Assembly: GCF_024171645.1 (NCBI RefSeq)
Contig: NZ_JALKAC010000005.1
Location: 294,743-358,742, forward strand
Length of the DNA: 64,000 nucleotides
Source: Flavobacterium sp. HSC-32F16
GTDB lineage: Bacteria > Bacteroidota > Bacteroidia > Flavobacteriales > Flavobacteriaceae
Direction of reading: 5' to 3'
The translations under genes were made by a program, and so were the position numbers. Numbering within the stretch: position 1 is the first letter of the stretch; every line of letters begins with the position of its first letter. The notes beneath the pieces are model-generated. The model was given only the letters and a program-made list of their open reading frames with translations, did no database searches and was not told the origin of the DNA. Positions 32,919-40,580 of this stretch are shown piece by piece.

Positions 32919-34715
32919 ATGAAGAAGATTCGTAACTTTTGCATTATTGCACACATTGACCACGGTAAAAGTACACTGGCAGACCGATTATTGGGCGCTA
33001 CTCAAACTGTTACAGCTCGTGAAGAAAAAGCACAATTGCTTGACAACATGGACTTGGAGCGCGAGCGCGGTATTACCATAAAAAGTCACGCCATTCAAAT
33101 GGAATACACTTATAAAGGTGAGGAATATATCCTGAATTTGATTGATACTCCGGGACACGTTGACTTTTCATATGAAGTTTCGAGATCTATTGCTGCCTGC
33201 GAAGGTGCACTTTTGATTGTCGATGCGGCACAAAGTATTCAGGCGCAGACTATTTCTAACTTGTATTTAGCTTTAGAAAATGACCTTGAAATTATTCCGG
33301 TTTTAAATAAAGTAGACTTACCAAGTGCTAACCCAGAAGAAGTAAGTGACGATATTATTGATTTATTAGGATGTAAATTAGAGGATATTATTCACGCTTC
33401 AGGAAAAACAGGTTTTGGTGTAGAAAATATTTTAGCAGCGATTATCGAAAAAATACCTGCTCCTAAAGGAAATCCTGATGAACCGTTGCAAGCTTTGATT
33501 TTTGACTCGGTTTACAATCCGTTTCGCGGGATCGAGGTAATCTTTAGAGTTGTAAATGGTGAAATCAAAAAAGGGCAAAAAATTAAATTCATGGCCACTG
33601 GCAATGAATATTTTGCTGACGAAATTGGAACTTTAAAATTAAATCAAGTTCCTAAAAATGTAATTTCCAGCGGTGATGTTGGTTATTTAATTTCTGGAAT
33701 TAAAGAAGCCAAAGAAGTAAAAGTTGGAGATACATTAACAGATGCTAAAACGCCAACTACCAATATGATTACCGGTTTTGAGGATGTAAAACCAATGGTA
33801 TTTGCCGGAATTTATCCTGTTGATACTGAAGATTATGAAGATTTGCGTTCTTCTATGGAGAAATTGCAATTGAATGATGCTTCGTTAGTTTTTACACCTG
33901 AAAGCTCTGCAGCGTTAGGTTTTGGTTTCCGATGCGGATTCTTAGGAATGCTTCACATGGAAATTATCCAGGAACGTTTAGAGCGTGAGTTCGACATGAC
34001 GGTAATTACTACGGTTCCTAACGTTTCGTACTTAGCTTACACCAAAAAAGATCCTGAAACTGCATTTGTAGTAAACAATCCTTCTGATTTACCTGAACCT
34101 TCTCGTTTAGATAGAGTTGAAGAACCTTTTATAAAAGCAACAATCATTACAAAAGCTGATTTCGTAGGAAACGTAATGAGTTTGTGTATTGAAAAACGTG
34201 GTCAAATTACAAATCAAACGTATTTGACTACAGAAAGAGTTGAATTGAATTTTGATATGCCATTGGCCGAAATTGTATTCGATTTTTACGATCGTCTTAA
34301 AACAGTTTCTAAAGGTTATGCTTCTTTTGATTACTCTCCTATAGGAATGAGAACTTCGAAATTAGTAAAACTGGATGTTCTTTTAAACGCACAGACTGTT
34401 GATGCACTTTCTGCATTGATTCACGAAGATAACGCTTACAACATCGGTAAAAAAATGACCGAGAAATTACGTGAATTAATCCCAAGACAGCAATTTGATA
34501 TTCCGATTCAGGCGGCAATTGGAGCTAAAATTATCGCACGTGAAACGATTAAAGCACTTCGTAAAGACGTTACCGCAAAATGTTACGGTGGAGATATTTC
34601 GCGTAAGCGTAAACTTCTTGAAAAACAGAAAAAAGGTAAAAAACGTATGAGACAAGTAGGAAACGTAGAAATTCCGCAAGAAGCTTTTATGGCTGTTTTG
34701 AAATTGAATGACTAG
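32919..34715 (+). CDS. lepA: Elongation factor 4 (translational GTPase LepA)
   Basis: This 598-residue ribosome-dependent GTPase has G1 AHIDHGKSTLADRLL, G2 RGITIKSH, G3 DTPGHVDF and G4 NKVDLP, followed by domains II, III and V and the LepA-specific C terminus with GGDISRKRKLLEKQKKGKKR. It binds stalled ribosomes and is linked to back-translocation and to ribosome assembly. Length and domain set are normal. It is flanked by its own promoter and terminator and is unrelated to the PUL. Confidence 0.98.
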   Translation: MKKIRNFCIIAHIDHGKSTLADRLLGATQTVTAREEKAQLLDNMDLERERGITIKSHAIQMEYTYKGEEYILNLIDTPGHVDFSYEVSRSIAACEGALLIVDAAQSIQAQTISNLYLALENDLEIIPVLNKVDLPSANPEEVSDDIIDLLGCKLEDIIHASGKTGFGVENILAAIIEKIPAPKGNPDEPLQALIFDSVYNPFRGIEVIFRVVNGEIKKGQKIKFMATGNEYFADEIGTLKLNQVPKNVISSGDVGYLISGIKEAKEVKVGDTLTDAKTPTTNMITGFEDVKPMVFAGIYPVDTEDYEDLRSSMEKLQLNDASLVFTPESSAALGFGFRCGFLGMLHMEIIQERLEREFDMTVITTVPNVSYLAYTKKDPETAFVVNNPSDLPEPSRLDRVEEPFIKATIITKADFVGNVMSLCIEKRGQITNQTYLTTERVELNFDMPLAEIVFDFYDRLKTVSKGYASFDYSPIGMRTSKLVKLDVLLNAQTVDALSALIHEDNAYNIGKKMTEKLRELIPRQQFDIPIQAAIGAKIIARETIKALRKDVTAKCYGGDISRKRKLLEKQKKGKKRMRQVGNVEIPQEAFMAVLKLND

Positions 34716-34755
34716 TTTTTTTTAGAGAATAGAAGAAAGAACAAGAATATAGACT

Positions 34756-34783
34756 AAACCCGATAACGAAAGTTGTCGGGTTT
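34756..34783 (+). terminator. lepA terminator
   Basis: AAACCCGATAAC (34756-34767) pairs with GTTGTCGGGTTT (34772-34783), with one mismatch or wobble, across a GAAA tetraloop and is followed by a T-run. Confidence 0.85.
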
Positions 34784-34820
34784 TTGTTTAGATTTTCGCA
34801 AGTGTTTTTAAAACATTAAA

Positions 34821-35345
34821 TTATAAATCTTTGCTTTCCTTTTTCAATTTAGACACTACATATTTTACCAGAATTGCCGGACCGAAAGAAACAAATGCTG
34901 AGATTATAACTCTAACTAAGTCTGCTTCTACATTTTGCAAACAAGACCAATATAAAAATGGCATCATAACAGCCCCAATAACAAATCCTGCAATAGCAAG
35001 TAATCGTTTCTCTGGGAATCCAAAATAGCCTGATACAAAAGCCAATGCCACCGGAATTAAAGTTAAAAACAAATTGTTTTCTCCCAACACTGTATTAAAG
35101 ACAGACGATATTATCATAATCGCTCTGAAAAATTCCTTTTTATCACTTGCTTCTTTTGCTTCTTTTACTTCATTTAAAAACTCATCTTTAAAACCAAGTA
35201 CTACATTACTAACCAGCAAATCTGCAATATCAGGATGATATCCCAATCTTATTAAAGTTTTTATTTCATACTCACTGTCAAAAGTACCATTTCGCATTCT
35301 GTTTCTTAACTCTACTATCTGATCAATAGATAATTTATTATGCAT
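34821..35345 (-). CDS. Small inner-membrane protein, unknown function
   Basis: The 174-residue product has a soluble helical N terminus (about residues 1-72, with LRNRMRNGTFDSEYEIKTLI) and then three to four hydrophobic helices (about 75-165, including LFLTLIPVALAFVSGYFGF and LAIAGFVIGAVMMPFLY). It ends in a Lys-rich cytoplasmic tail. No family name comes to mind. It is a single gene, convergent with lepA, and is preceded by a long AT-rich stretch. Confidence 0.68.
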   Translation of the reverse strand: MHNKLSIDQIVELRNRMRNGTFDSEYEIKTLIRLGYHPDIADLLVSNVVLGFKDEFLNEVKEAKEASDKKEFFRAIMIISSVFNTVLGENNLFLTLIPVALAFVSGYFGFPEKRLLAIAGFVIGAVMMPFLYWSCLQNVEADLVRVIISAFVSFGPAILVKYVVSKLKKESKDL

Positions 35346-35678
35346 TTATCATTCTTTTTAATTAACCAAAAGTATCAAAAAACAATAATTAATTTGACAA
35401 TAAAAACAATTGCAATTTTGTTTTTTCTACATTAAAATCTAACCGTATTTATTACTCTTTATGTCCAAATAACTTATTCTATTGAATATTTTTATTCAAG
35501 TAGAGAACTTATCTGCAATAAAAAAAGTTAAAATACCTGCCAAAATAAACAGGTAAATACTTATAAAAAAGTAAGAATATTAACTCAATAGCTTCTTTTT
35601 TAATGCATATGCTTAGTATTCTTAGATGTTTTAGCATTAAAATATAATTTTAATCCTACAACTTTTAAAACTAATATT
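35346..35678. other. Intergenic region without a gene
   Basis: These 333 bp between divergent genes are very AT-rich. Apart from a weak inverted pair TACCTG/CAGGTA at 35534-35555, I see no conserved site, promoter consensus or reading frame of note. Confidence 0.6.
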
Positions 35679-36296
35679 ATGAAAACTAGATTTTTTATTA
35701 TTTTATCAATGCTTACTTTTTCATTTGCAAATGCTCAGCAAGACGAAGTCGATTCTGAAATGAATTCTGCAAAAGGTGTTACCTTTCAAAAAGGGGATAT
35801 GATTCTCGAAGGTTCTATAAAAATCAGTACTGGAGGCGAGAACGATTATTATGGATTCAGCCCAAAGTTTGGTTATCTATTGAATGATAAATTTGCCGTT
35901 GGAGCAAAAATAGATTACTCCAGCAATAAAGAAGAAGCAACTGGAATTAAAACCAATGTGTTTGGAATTGGAGGTTTTGCACGTTACTATTTCTTAGAAT
36001 TAGACAAAAAGCGTTTAAAAACTTATGCTGAAGTTGGTTTGGGCTTTGGAAGAAATAAAATTGACACACCACTTGTTGGCAGCGATACAGACAACAGTTT
36101 AACTGCTGATATTAATGTGGGATTAAATTACTTTGTTACCAAAAATATCGCAGTAACTTTTGTTCTGGCAAATGTTTTGGCTTACAATAGTGTTTCTCCG
36201 GAAAATGGTCCATCATCTGATACTTTTCAATTAAATATCAATTTATTTGAAAATATCTTTGATCAGCCTCAATTTGGAGTTTTGTATAGATTTTAG
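35679..36296 (+). CDS. Outer-membrane beta-barrel protein
   Basis: The signal peptide is MKTRFFIILSMLTFSFANAQ. The mature 186 residues form alternating amphipathic strands with short turns (FGYLLNDKFAVGAKIDYSS, FGIGGFARYYFLE, TYAEVGLGFGRNK, NVGLNYFVTKNIAVTF) and end in an aromatic residue (GVLYRF), as expected of a small 8-strand porin-like barrel. Many such proteins exist in flavobacteria; their roles are mostly structural or unknown. It is followed by a strong terminator. Confidence 0.85.
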   Translation: MKTRFFIILSMLTFSFANAQQDEVDSEMNSAKGVTFQKGDMILEGSIKISTGGENDYYGFSPKFGYLLNDKFAVGAKIDYSSNKEEATGIKTNVFGIGGFARYYFLELDKKRLKTYAEVGLGFGRNKIDTPLVGSDTDNSLTADINVGLNYFVTKNIAVTFVLANVLAYNSVSPENGPSSDTFQLNINLFENIFDQPQFGVLYRF

Positions 36297-36320
36297 ATTC
36301 ACACAGAAATCAAAGTTTAA

Positions 36321-36349
36321 AAAAACTGTCTCAATTTGGGACAGTTTTT
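36321..36349 (+). terminator. Terminator of the beta-barrel gene
   Basis: AAAAACTGTC pairs with GACAGTTTTT (36340-36349), extended by two inner pairs, and is followed by T-rich sequence. Confidence 0.85.
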
Positions 36350-36352
36350 TTA

Positions 36353-36383
36353 TTTCTTTAAGCAGTAAACCTTTGTAACTTTG
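36353..36383 (+). promoter_or_regulatory. Promoter of the WYL regulator gene
   Basis: A -33-like TTTC at 36353-36356 is followed after 19 nt by TAACTTTG (36376-36383), a perfect -7 box of the TAnnTTTG type. The start codon is 31 bases further on. Confidence 0.55.
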
Positions 36384-36413
36384 AACTTCTGAACTTTTGA
36401 ACTAAAAAGAAAA

Positions 36414-37379
36414 ATGCTCGACGAAACACCAAAACGATTTGATAGAATTGTTGCTATCCTGATTCAGTTACAATCTAAAAAAATTGTAAAAGCACAGGAA
36501 TTGGCCGATCGTTTTGACTGCAGTTTAAGAACAATTTACCGGGATATTAGAACTCTTGAAGCTTCGGGCGTACCAATTTACAGTGAGGCCGGAGTTGGTT
36601 ACGCTTTAATGGAAGGTTACCGATTACCGCCTGTTATGTTTACGCGTGAAGAAGTAAGCAGTTTTATTGCGGCTGAAAAACTGATGCAGAAATTTACAGA
36701 TCCGTCTTTAGGAAGCCATTATGCATCGGCGATGTACAAACTGAAATCAGTATTAAGGAGTACGGATAAAGACTGGGTTTCGAACATAGAATCGAGAGTC
36801 GTAATGCAAATGCAGACTACTGAACCTATGTTTAACGATAATTCGCCCAATACGTTAGCCGTTCTTTTTGAAGGTATTGCCGAGAAAAAACAGATTTTAT
36901 TGTCGTATAAAACTTTTGATAAAGACGAAACTACACAACGAAACATTGAACCGGTAGGTGTTTTTCATGATCATAATAATTGGTATTTTTTAGGTTATTG
37001 TCATTTACGAAAAGATTATCGTCAATTTAGAACAGACCGAATTCTGGGAATCAAAAAAACAGAATGTGATTTTACAATTGAACATGATTCTTTAGATTCC
37101 TATTTAACCAAAACTGAAACAATCCCTACAACAAAAGTCAGGGTTTTAATTGATAAAAAAATTGCAAGATATTTATCAAGCGAAAGAAAATATCACGGCT
37201 ATATTTCTGAAAAAGAAACTGACGGAAAAATAGAAATGACGTTTATGTGCCGGGATATCGACAGCGGTTTTCCTCGCTGGTTTTTAATGTTTGGGGATTA
37301 CGCCGAAATCCTGGAACCGGAAAGTTTAAAAACGCGCGTTCTAGAATTATTAGAAATAAATAGAAAAAGACTTTTATAA
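36414..37379 (+). CDS. HTH-WYL transcriptional regulator (YafY type)
   Basis: The N-terminal HTH_11 winged helix (residues about 8-65, with IVKAQELADRFDCSLRTIYR) is followed by a WYL domain (about 140-230, with FHDHNNWYFLGYCHLRKDYR) and a WCX extension at the C terminus. WYL domains bind ligands, in some cases nucleic-acid-derived, and the family includes stress and defence regulators. At 321 residues it has the normal length. The two convergent DinB-fold genes next to it are plausible targets, since YafY-like regulators often sit beside DinB or glyoxalase-like genes. Confidence 0.92.
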   Translation: MLDETPKRFDRIVAILIQLQSKKIVKAQELADRFDCSLRTIYRDIRTLEASGVPIYSEAGVGYALMEGYRLPPVMFTREEVSSFIAAEKLMQKFTDPSLGSHYASAMYKLKSVLRSTDKDWVSNIESRVVMQMQTTEPMFNDNSPNTLAVLFEGIAEKKQILLSYKTFDKDETTQRNIEPVGVFHDHNNWYFLGYCHLRKDYRQFRTDRILGIKKTECDFTIEHDSLDSYLTKTETIPTTKVRVLIDKKIARYLSSERKYHGYISEKETDGKIEMTFMCRDIDSGFPRWFLMFGDYAEILEPESLKTRVLELLEINRKRLL

Positions 37380-37414
37380 AAAAACTCCCGAGAGATTATC
37401 TTCGGGAGTTTTTT
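37379..37414. terminator. Bidirectional terminator between the WYL regulator and DinB genes
   Basis: AAAAAACTCCCG pairs with CGGGAGTTTTTT over a 12-nt loop, with A- and T-runs on either side. It overlaps the WYL stop codon and serves both convergent genes. Confidence 0.85.
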
Positions 37415-37418
37415 GTTT

Positions 37419-37916
37419 CTATTTCTGTTTCACAACATTGTAAAAATTATAATCTGTATTGGAGGCATCCGTAATTCCAATATTTCGTCCCATTGTTACA
37501 ATCTGGCCTCTATGGTAAGTGCCGTGATTAATAACCTGAATTAGATATTCAGAAATGGGCAGTTCGCACTCAAACCACGGATTAATGATTTTAACTTCTT
37601 TATCCAAATCTTCTTCTGACAATGAATTAATAAGATGCTTCAATTTTGTTGATGAATTTAACAGTCCTTCAAATATCTCTTCTTTAGATAATTCATTTTC
37701 TGCTTTTTTTTCAGACATTGCAGTCTCTGAAATTACAGAAAACCAATATTCTTCGGTAGACCAGATATGATCGAGGGTTTTCATAATGGTTGAAAAACTC
37801 GAAGGAACTTCGGCATAAAGCAATTCATCTGACTTCGGCGAAAGCCAATTTACAAACTGCTGGTTTACCCATAAATTATAATCTGCATAATTGGACATTA
37901 TCTTTTTTAAACTCAT
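37419..37916 (-). CDS. DinB family protein, copy 1
   Basis: The 165-residue four-helix protein has the metal-binding His pattern of the DinB/YfiT fold: His in KTLDHIWSTEEYW (near residue 49) and the pair in NHGTYHRGQI (near 130-134). Members bind a divalent metal and include thiol-dependent transferases such as bacillithiol transferase; the exact reaction here is unknown. It lies downstream of a second DinB gene on the same strand, 48 bp apart, so the two may be co-transcribed. Confidence 0.85.
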   Translation of the reverse strand: MSLKKIMSNYADYNLWVNQQFVNWLSPKSDELLYAEVPSSFSTIMKTLDHIWSTEEYWFSVISETAMSEKKAENELSKEEIFEGLLNSSTKLKHLINSLSEEDLDKEVKIINPWFECELPISEYLIQVINHGTYHRGQIVTMGRNIGITDASNTDYNFYNVVKQK

Positions 37917-37964
37917 AGTCGTTAATTTTTAGTTTTTCTTGATAAAGTTATGAAAATCAAAATT

Positions 37965-38444
37965 TTATCTTTCCCAAAAAAATGGAGGTTCAATATTTAA
38001 AGCTCTTAAATATACATAAGCTTGTCCACGGTGATGTACTTCATTATCAATAAAATACAAGATATTTTGAATAACAGGAAATTCATATTGCCCAAAAAGG
38101 TTAAAAGTTTCGCTGAAATCCTCAATTGACAATTCTTCCCAATATTTATTGATTTCTTCTGTTGCCTTATCCCATTTTTCAAGATACTGTGCTTTAAAAA
38201 TCAGTTTTTCTGCGCCTTCAGAAAATGGTGCAGTTTCTTTAGTTACAATTCCTTTCAAACCCGGAACCGCAATTGCTAAAAGTTCATCAACCAATTTTGC
38301 AAAAGGACGCATCCCTCCAATTGAAAATTCGAAGAAATCTTTCTCAGGAAAAAGCTCGATTAAACGACGAGTAAGTGCGCGGTGACCTTGCCAGTGTTTT
38401 AGTAAATCTTCTGAAGTAATTACTTGTGCTTCTAACGTTTTCAT
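37965..38444 (-). CDS. DinB family protein, copy 2
   Basis: The 159-residue protein has the DinB fold with the C-terminal HHRGQAYVYLRAL motif (near residue 137) typical of the family. The first His is less obvious (HWQGHRALTRRL near 17). Sequence similarity to the neighbouring copy is low, so this is an old pair and not a recent duplication. The role is unknown; a metal-dependent transferase or hydrolase is likely. It is preceded by a repeat-rich intergenic region. Confidence 0.83.
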   Translation of the reverse strand: MKTLEAQVITSEDLLKHWQGHRALTRRLIELFPEKDFFEFSIGGMRPFAKLVDELLAIAVPGLKGIVTKETAPFSEGAEKLIFKAQYLEKWDKATEEINKYWEELSIEDFSETFNLFGQYEFPVIQNILYFIDNEVHHRGQAYVYLRALNIEPPFFWER

Positions 38445-38493
38445 AATTTTTAAGTTTTTAAATTTCTATACTTCAAAAGTAAAATGCGTCGGT

Positions 38494-38591
38494 GACAACA
38501 GTTTGTCAGCAGGAAAAAATATTTTTTTAAAATATTTTTTCCTGCTGTAGAAACGCATCGCAGTACGTCTCTGCAATAATGCGTCTTTACA
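38494..38591. repeat. Three successive palindromes between DinB and thiL genes
   Basis: GACAA/TTGTC (38494-38507) is followed by a perfect 18-bp stem, 38507-38524 with 38530-38547 (CAGCAGGAAAAAATATTT and its complement), and then by GTAGAAACGCAT...ATGCGTCTTTAC (38548-38591). The last resembles the GAGACGCA family of flavobacterial intergenic repeats. Confidence 0.65.
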
Positions 38592-38624
38592 GGATAAATA
38601 TTTTAGAAAAAGTTTAATCCAGAC

Positions 38625-38672
38625 AGCTGTCGGGATAGTATCTCAGTTCCGATAGCTGTCGGGATAGCATCT
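38625..38672. repeat. Direct repeat of 19 bp upstream of thiL
   Basis: AGCTGTCGGGATAGTATCT (38625-38643) returns at 38654-38672 with one change. The spacing of 29 bases is close to three helical turns. It lies just upstream of thiL; the CGATAGCTGTCGGGAT form is also a common flavobacterial intergenic repeat. Confidence 0.65.
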
Positions 38673-38726
38673 TTAAAAAAAACCTTTGTACCTTTACGCC
38701 TTACAAACTTTGGAACTCAGAAAAAA

Positions 38727-39773
38727 ATGATCGAAGATAAAAATCCGCAGCGTACCAGTTTAGCACAATTAGGCGAGTTTGGCTTAATTGACCACTTAAC
38801 CCGAAATTTTGATGTTACTCAAGAATCTACTCTAAAAAGTATTGGCGACGATGCCGCTATTCTTGATTTTAAAGACAAAAAAGCCGTTATTTCAACTGAT
38901 TTATTAATTGAAGGCGTTCATTTTGACCTGGCTTATATGCCATTAAAACATTTAGGCTATAAATCTGTAGTAGTAAACCTGTCTGATATTTGCGCGATGA
39001 ATGCAAAACCGACTCAAATTACGGTTTCTGTTGCAGTTTCTAATCGTTTTCCGTTAGAAGCATTAGAAGAATTATTTGAAGGAATTACGCACGCAGCAAA
39101 AGAATATAAAGTAGATGTTGTCGGTGGTGACACAACCTCATCTCAAAAAGGATTAATTATCAGCATTACGGCAATTGGCCAAGCTGATGAAAATGAAATC
39201 GTTTACCGAAACGGTGCCAAACAAACTGATTTATTGGTTGTGACCGGAGATATCGGTGCGGCTTATATGGGATTACAGGTTTTGGAGCGGGAGAAACAAG
39301 TTTTTCAGGTAAACCCAAACAGTCAGCCGGATTTAGATCCTTATACTTATTTGGTCGAAAGACAATTAAAGCCGGAAGCAAGAACAGATGTTCGTACGCT
39401 TTTGCATGCTCTTGAAATTAAACCAACTTCAATGATCGACATTTCTGACGGGTTATCTTCAGAAATTATTCATTTGTGCAAACAATCAAAAGTGGGCTGT
39501 AATTTATATGAAGACAAACTTCCGTTAGATCCTCAGTTTATTTCGACTTGTGAAGAATTTAATATTGATAGTACAACGGTTGCTATTAACGGCGGAGAGG
39601 ATTATGAACTCCTTTTCACGATTGATATTAATGATTTTGATAAAATAAAAGGGAATCCAAACTTTTCTATCATTGGCCATATGGCAGATGAAAGCGAAGG
39701 AGTTCATTTGGTAACCCGTGCCAATACTAAAATTGCTTTAAAAGCACGAGGATGGGATGCTTTGAGTGAGTAG
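38727..39773 (+). CDS. thiL: Thiamine-monophosphate kinase
   Basis: The 348-residue protein phosphorylates thiamine monophosphate to thiamine pyrophosphate with ATP, the last step of thiamine synthesis. The PurM-like fold shows IGDDAAILDF near the N terminus, SDICAMNAKPTQI, the metal-binding VDVVGGDTTSS, DISDGLSSEIIHL and the C-terminal INGGEDYELLFT. Length and motifs are normal. No TPP riboswitch is seen upstream, only repeats. Confidence 0.96.
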   Translation: MIEDKNPQRTSLAQLGEFGLIDHLTRNFDVTQESTLKSIGDDAAILDFKDKKAVISTDLLIEGVHFDLAYMPLKHLGYKSVVVNLSDICAMNAKPTQITVSVAVSNRFPLEALEELFEGITHAAKEYKVDVVGGDTTSSQKGLIISITAIGQADENEIVYRNGAKQTDLLVVTGDIGAAYMGLQVLEREKQVFQVNPNSQPDLDPYTYLVERQLKPEARTDVRTLLHALEIKPTSMIDISDGLSSEIIHLCKQSKVGCNLYEDKLPLDPQFISTCEEFNIDSTTVAINGGEDYELLFTIDINDFDKIKGNPNFSIIGHMADESEGVHLVTRANTKIALKARGWDALSE

Positions 39774-39814
39774 TTTTCAGTCTCGAGTTTGAGTTCTCAG
39801 TTGAGATCCACATC

Positions 39815-39852
39815 AATATCCTAAAAGGCTTTAAAAAACCTATTAGGATATT
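39815..39852. terminator. Terminator of thiL and of the convergent response regulator
   Basis: AATATCCTAA (39815-39824) pairs with TTAGGATATT (39843-39852), with a further inner pair AGG/CCT, and is followed by a run of T. Confidence 0.85.
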
Positions 39853-39881
39853 TTTTTTGTTAATGATACTAATCTAAACTT

Positions 39882-40580
39882 CTAAAAAAGCCCTTTACTT
39901 TTTGCTTCTTTTACCAAGTCTTCATCTAAACCTGATCTAACTTTTAGCAATTCTTTAAGACTTACTCTTCTTTTTTCAATTTCGGTTAAGGAAATAGGGA
40001 TATATTGCGGCATTTCCCAGAGTTCTGTTCCTTTTGATAAATGAAATAAAATCTGTTTATCAAACTCATCAATTTCTATTGAATTATGCGGCGACTGATT
40101 GAGCATTTTAACCACTGACTGGCTGTAGTATTTTTGGTTATTCATTACTTTATCAAAAGCCAAAAGCAGTTCGTCAAAAGTAAGGTCGTTTTTGATGACC
40201 AATCCGTTAGGATTAATGGTTCTTATAATTGTTTTTATCTTGAGCAGCTCTGTATACATTGTCAAGAGAATGATCTTGCAATAAGGCATTTTTTTCATGA
40301 TAAGCTTAGCAAGGTCTTCGCCCGAAAAAAGATTTTTTTCTTCATAAGCCGGCATACTGATATCCAGAAAAGCGATTTCGAACTGCGGTGTGTTTTGATC
40401 TTCTAATAAATCATAAGCTGATCTGCAATCATGGGCTTGTGCTATTTCAAACTCATATTCGCTGGGTTTGTAACGGGTTATAGCATTTTTATATCCTTCA
40501 ATTATAAAAGGATGATCATCCACAATTAAGATGTTGGGCTTAATTAATTCCGAAATTGGGGCTTTGAAATTAAATGTCAT
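39882..40580 (-). CDS. Response regulator of a NarL-like two-component system
   Basis: A receiver domain (residues about 15-140) carries the acidic pocket NILIVDDHPF, the phosphoacceptor Asp in IAFLDISMP (near 73) and the Lys in LVIKNDLT. The C-terminal part (LDEFDKQILFHLSKGTELWE in outline) keeps the spacing of a LuxR/NarL helix-turn-helix but lacks the usual EIA...S..TV..H signature. DNA binding is therefore likely but atypical. The ATG at 40580 overlaps the end of the kinase gene by 11 bases; a TTG nine codons upstream is less likely. It forms an operon with the kinase. Confidence 0.87.
   Translation of the reverse strand: MTFNFKAPISELIKPNILIVDDHPFIIEGYKNAITRYKPSEYEFEIAQAHDCRSAYDLLEDQNTPQFEIAFLDISMPAYEEKNLFSGEDLAKLIMKKMPYCKIILLTMYTELLKIKTIIRTINPNGLVIKNDLTFDELLLAFDKVMNNQKYYSQSVVKMLNQSPHNSIEIDEFDKQILFHLSKGTELWEMPQYIPISLTEIEKRRVSLKELLKVRSGLDEDLVKEAKSKGLF

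Noticed and set aside
38445..38726. TPP riboswitch upstream of thiL
   Set aside because: The CUGAGA and ACCUGA-type boxes are absent; the region consists of palindromic repeats.
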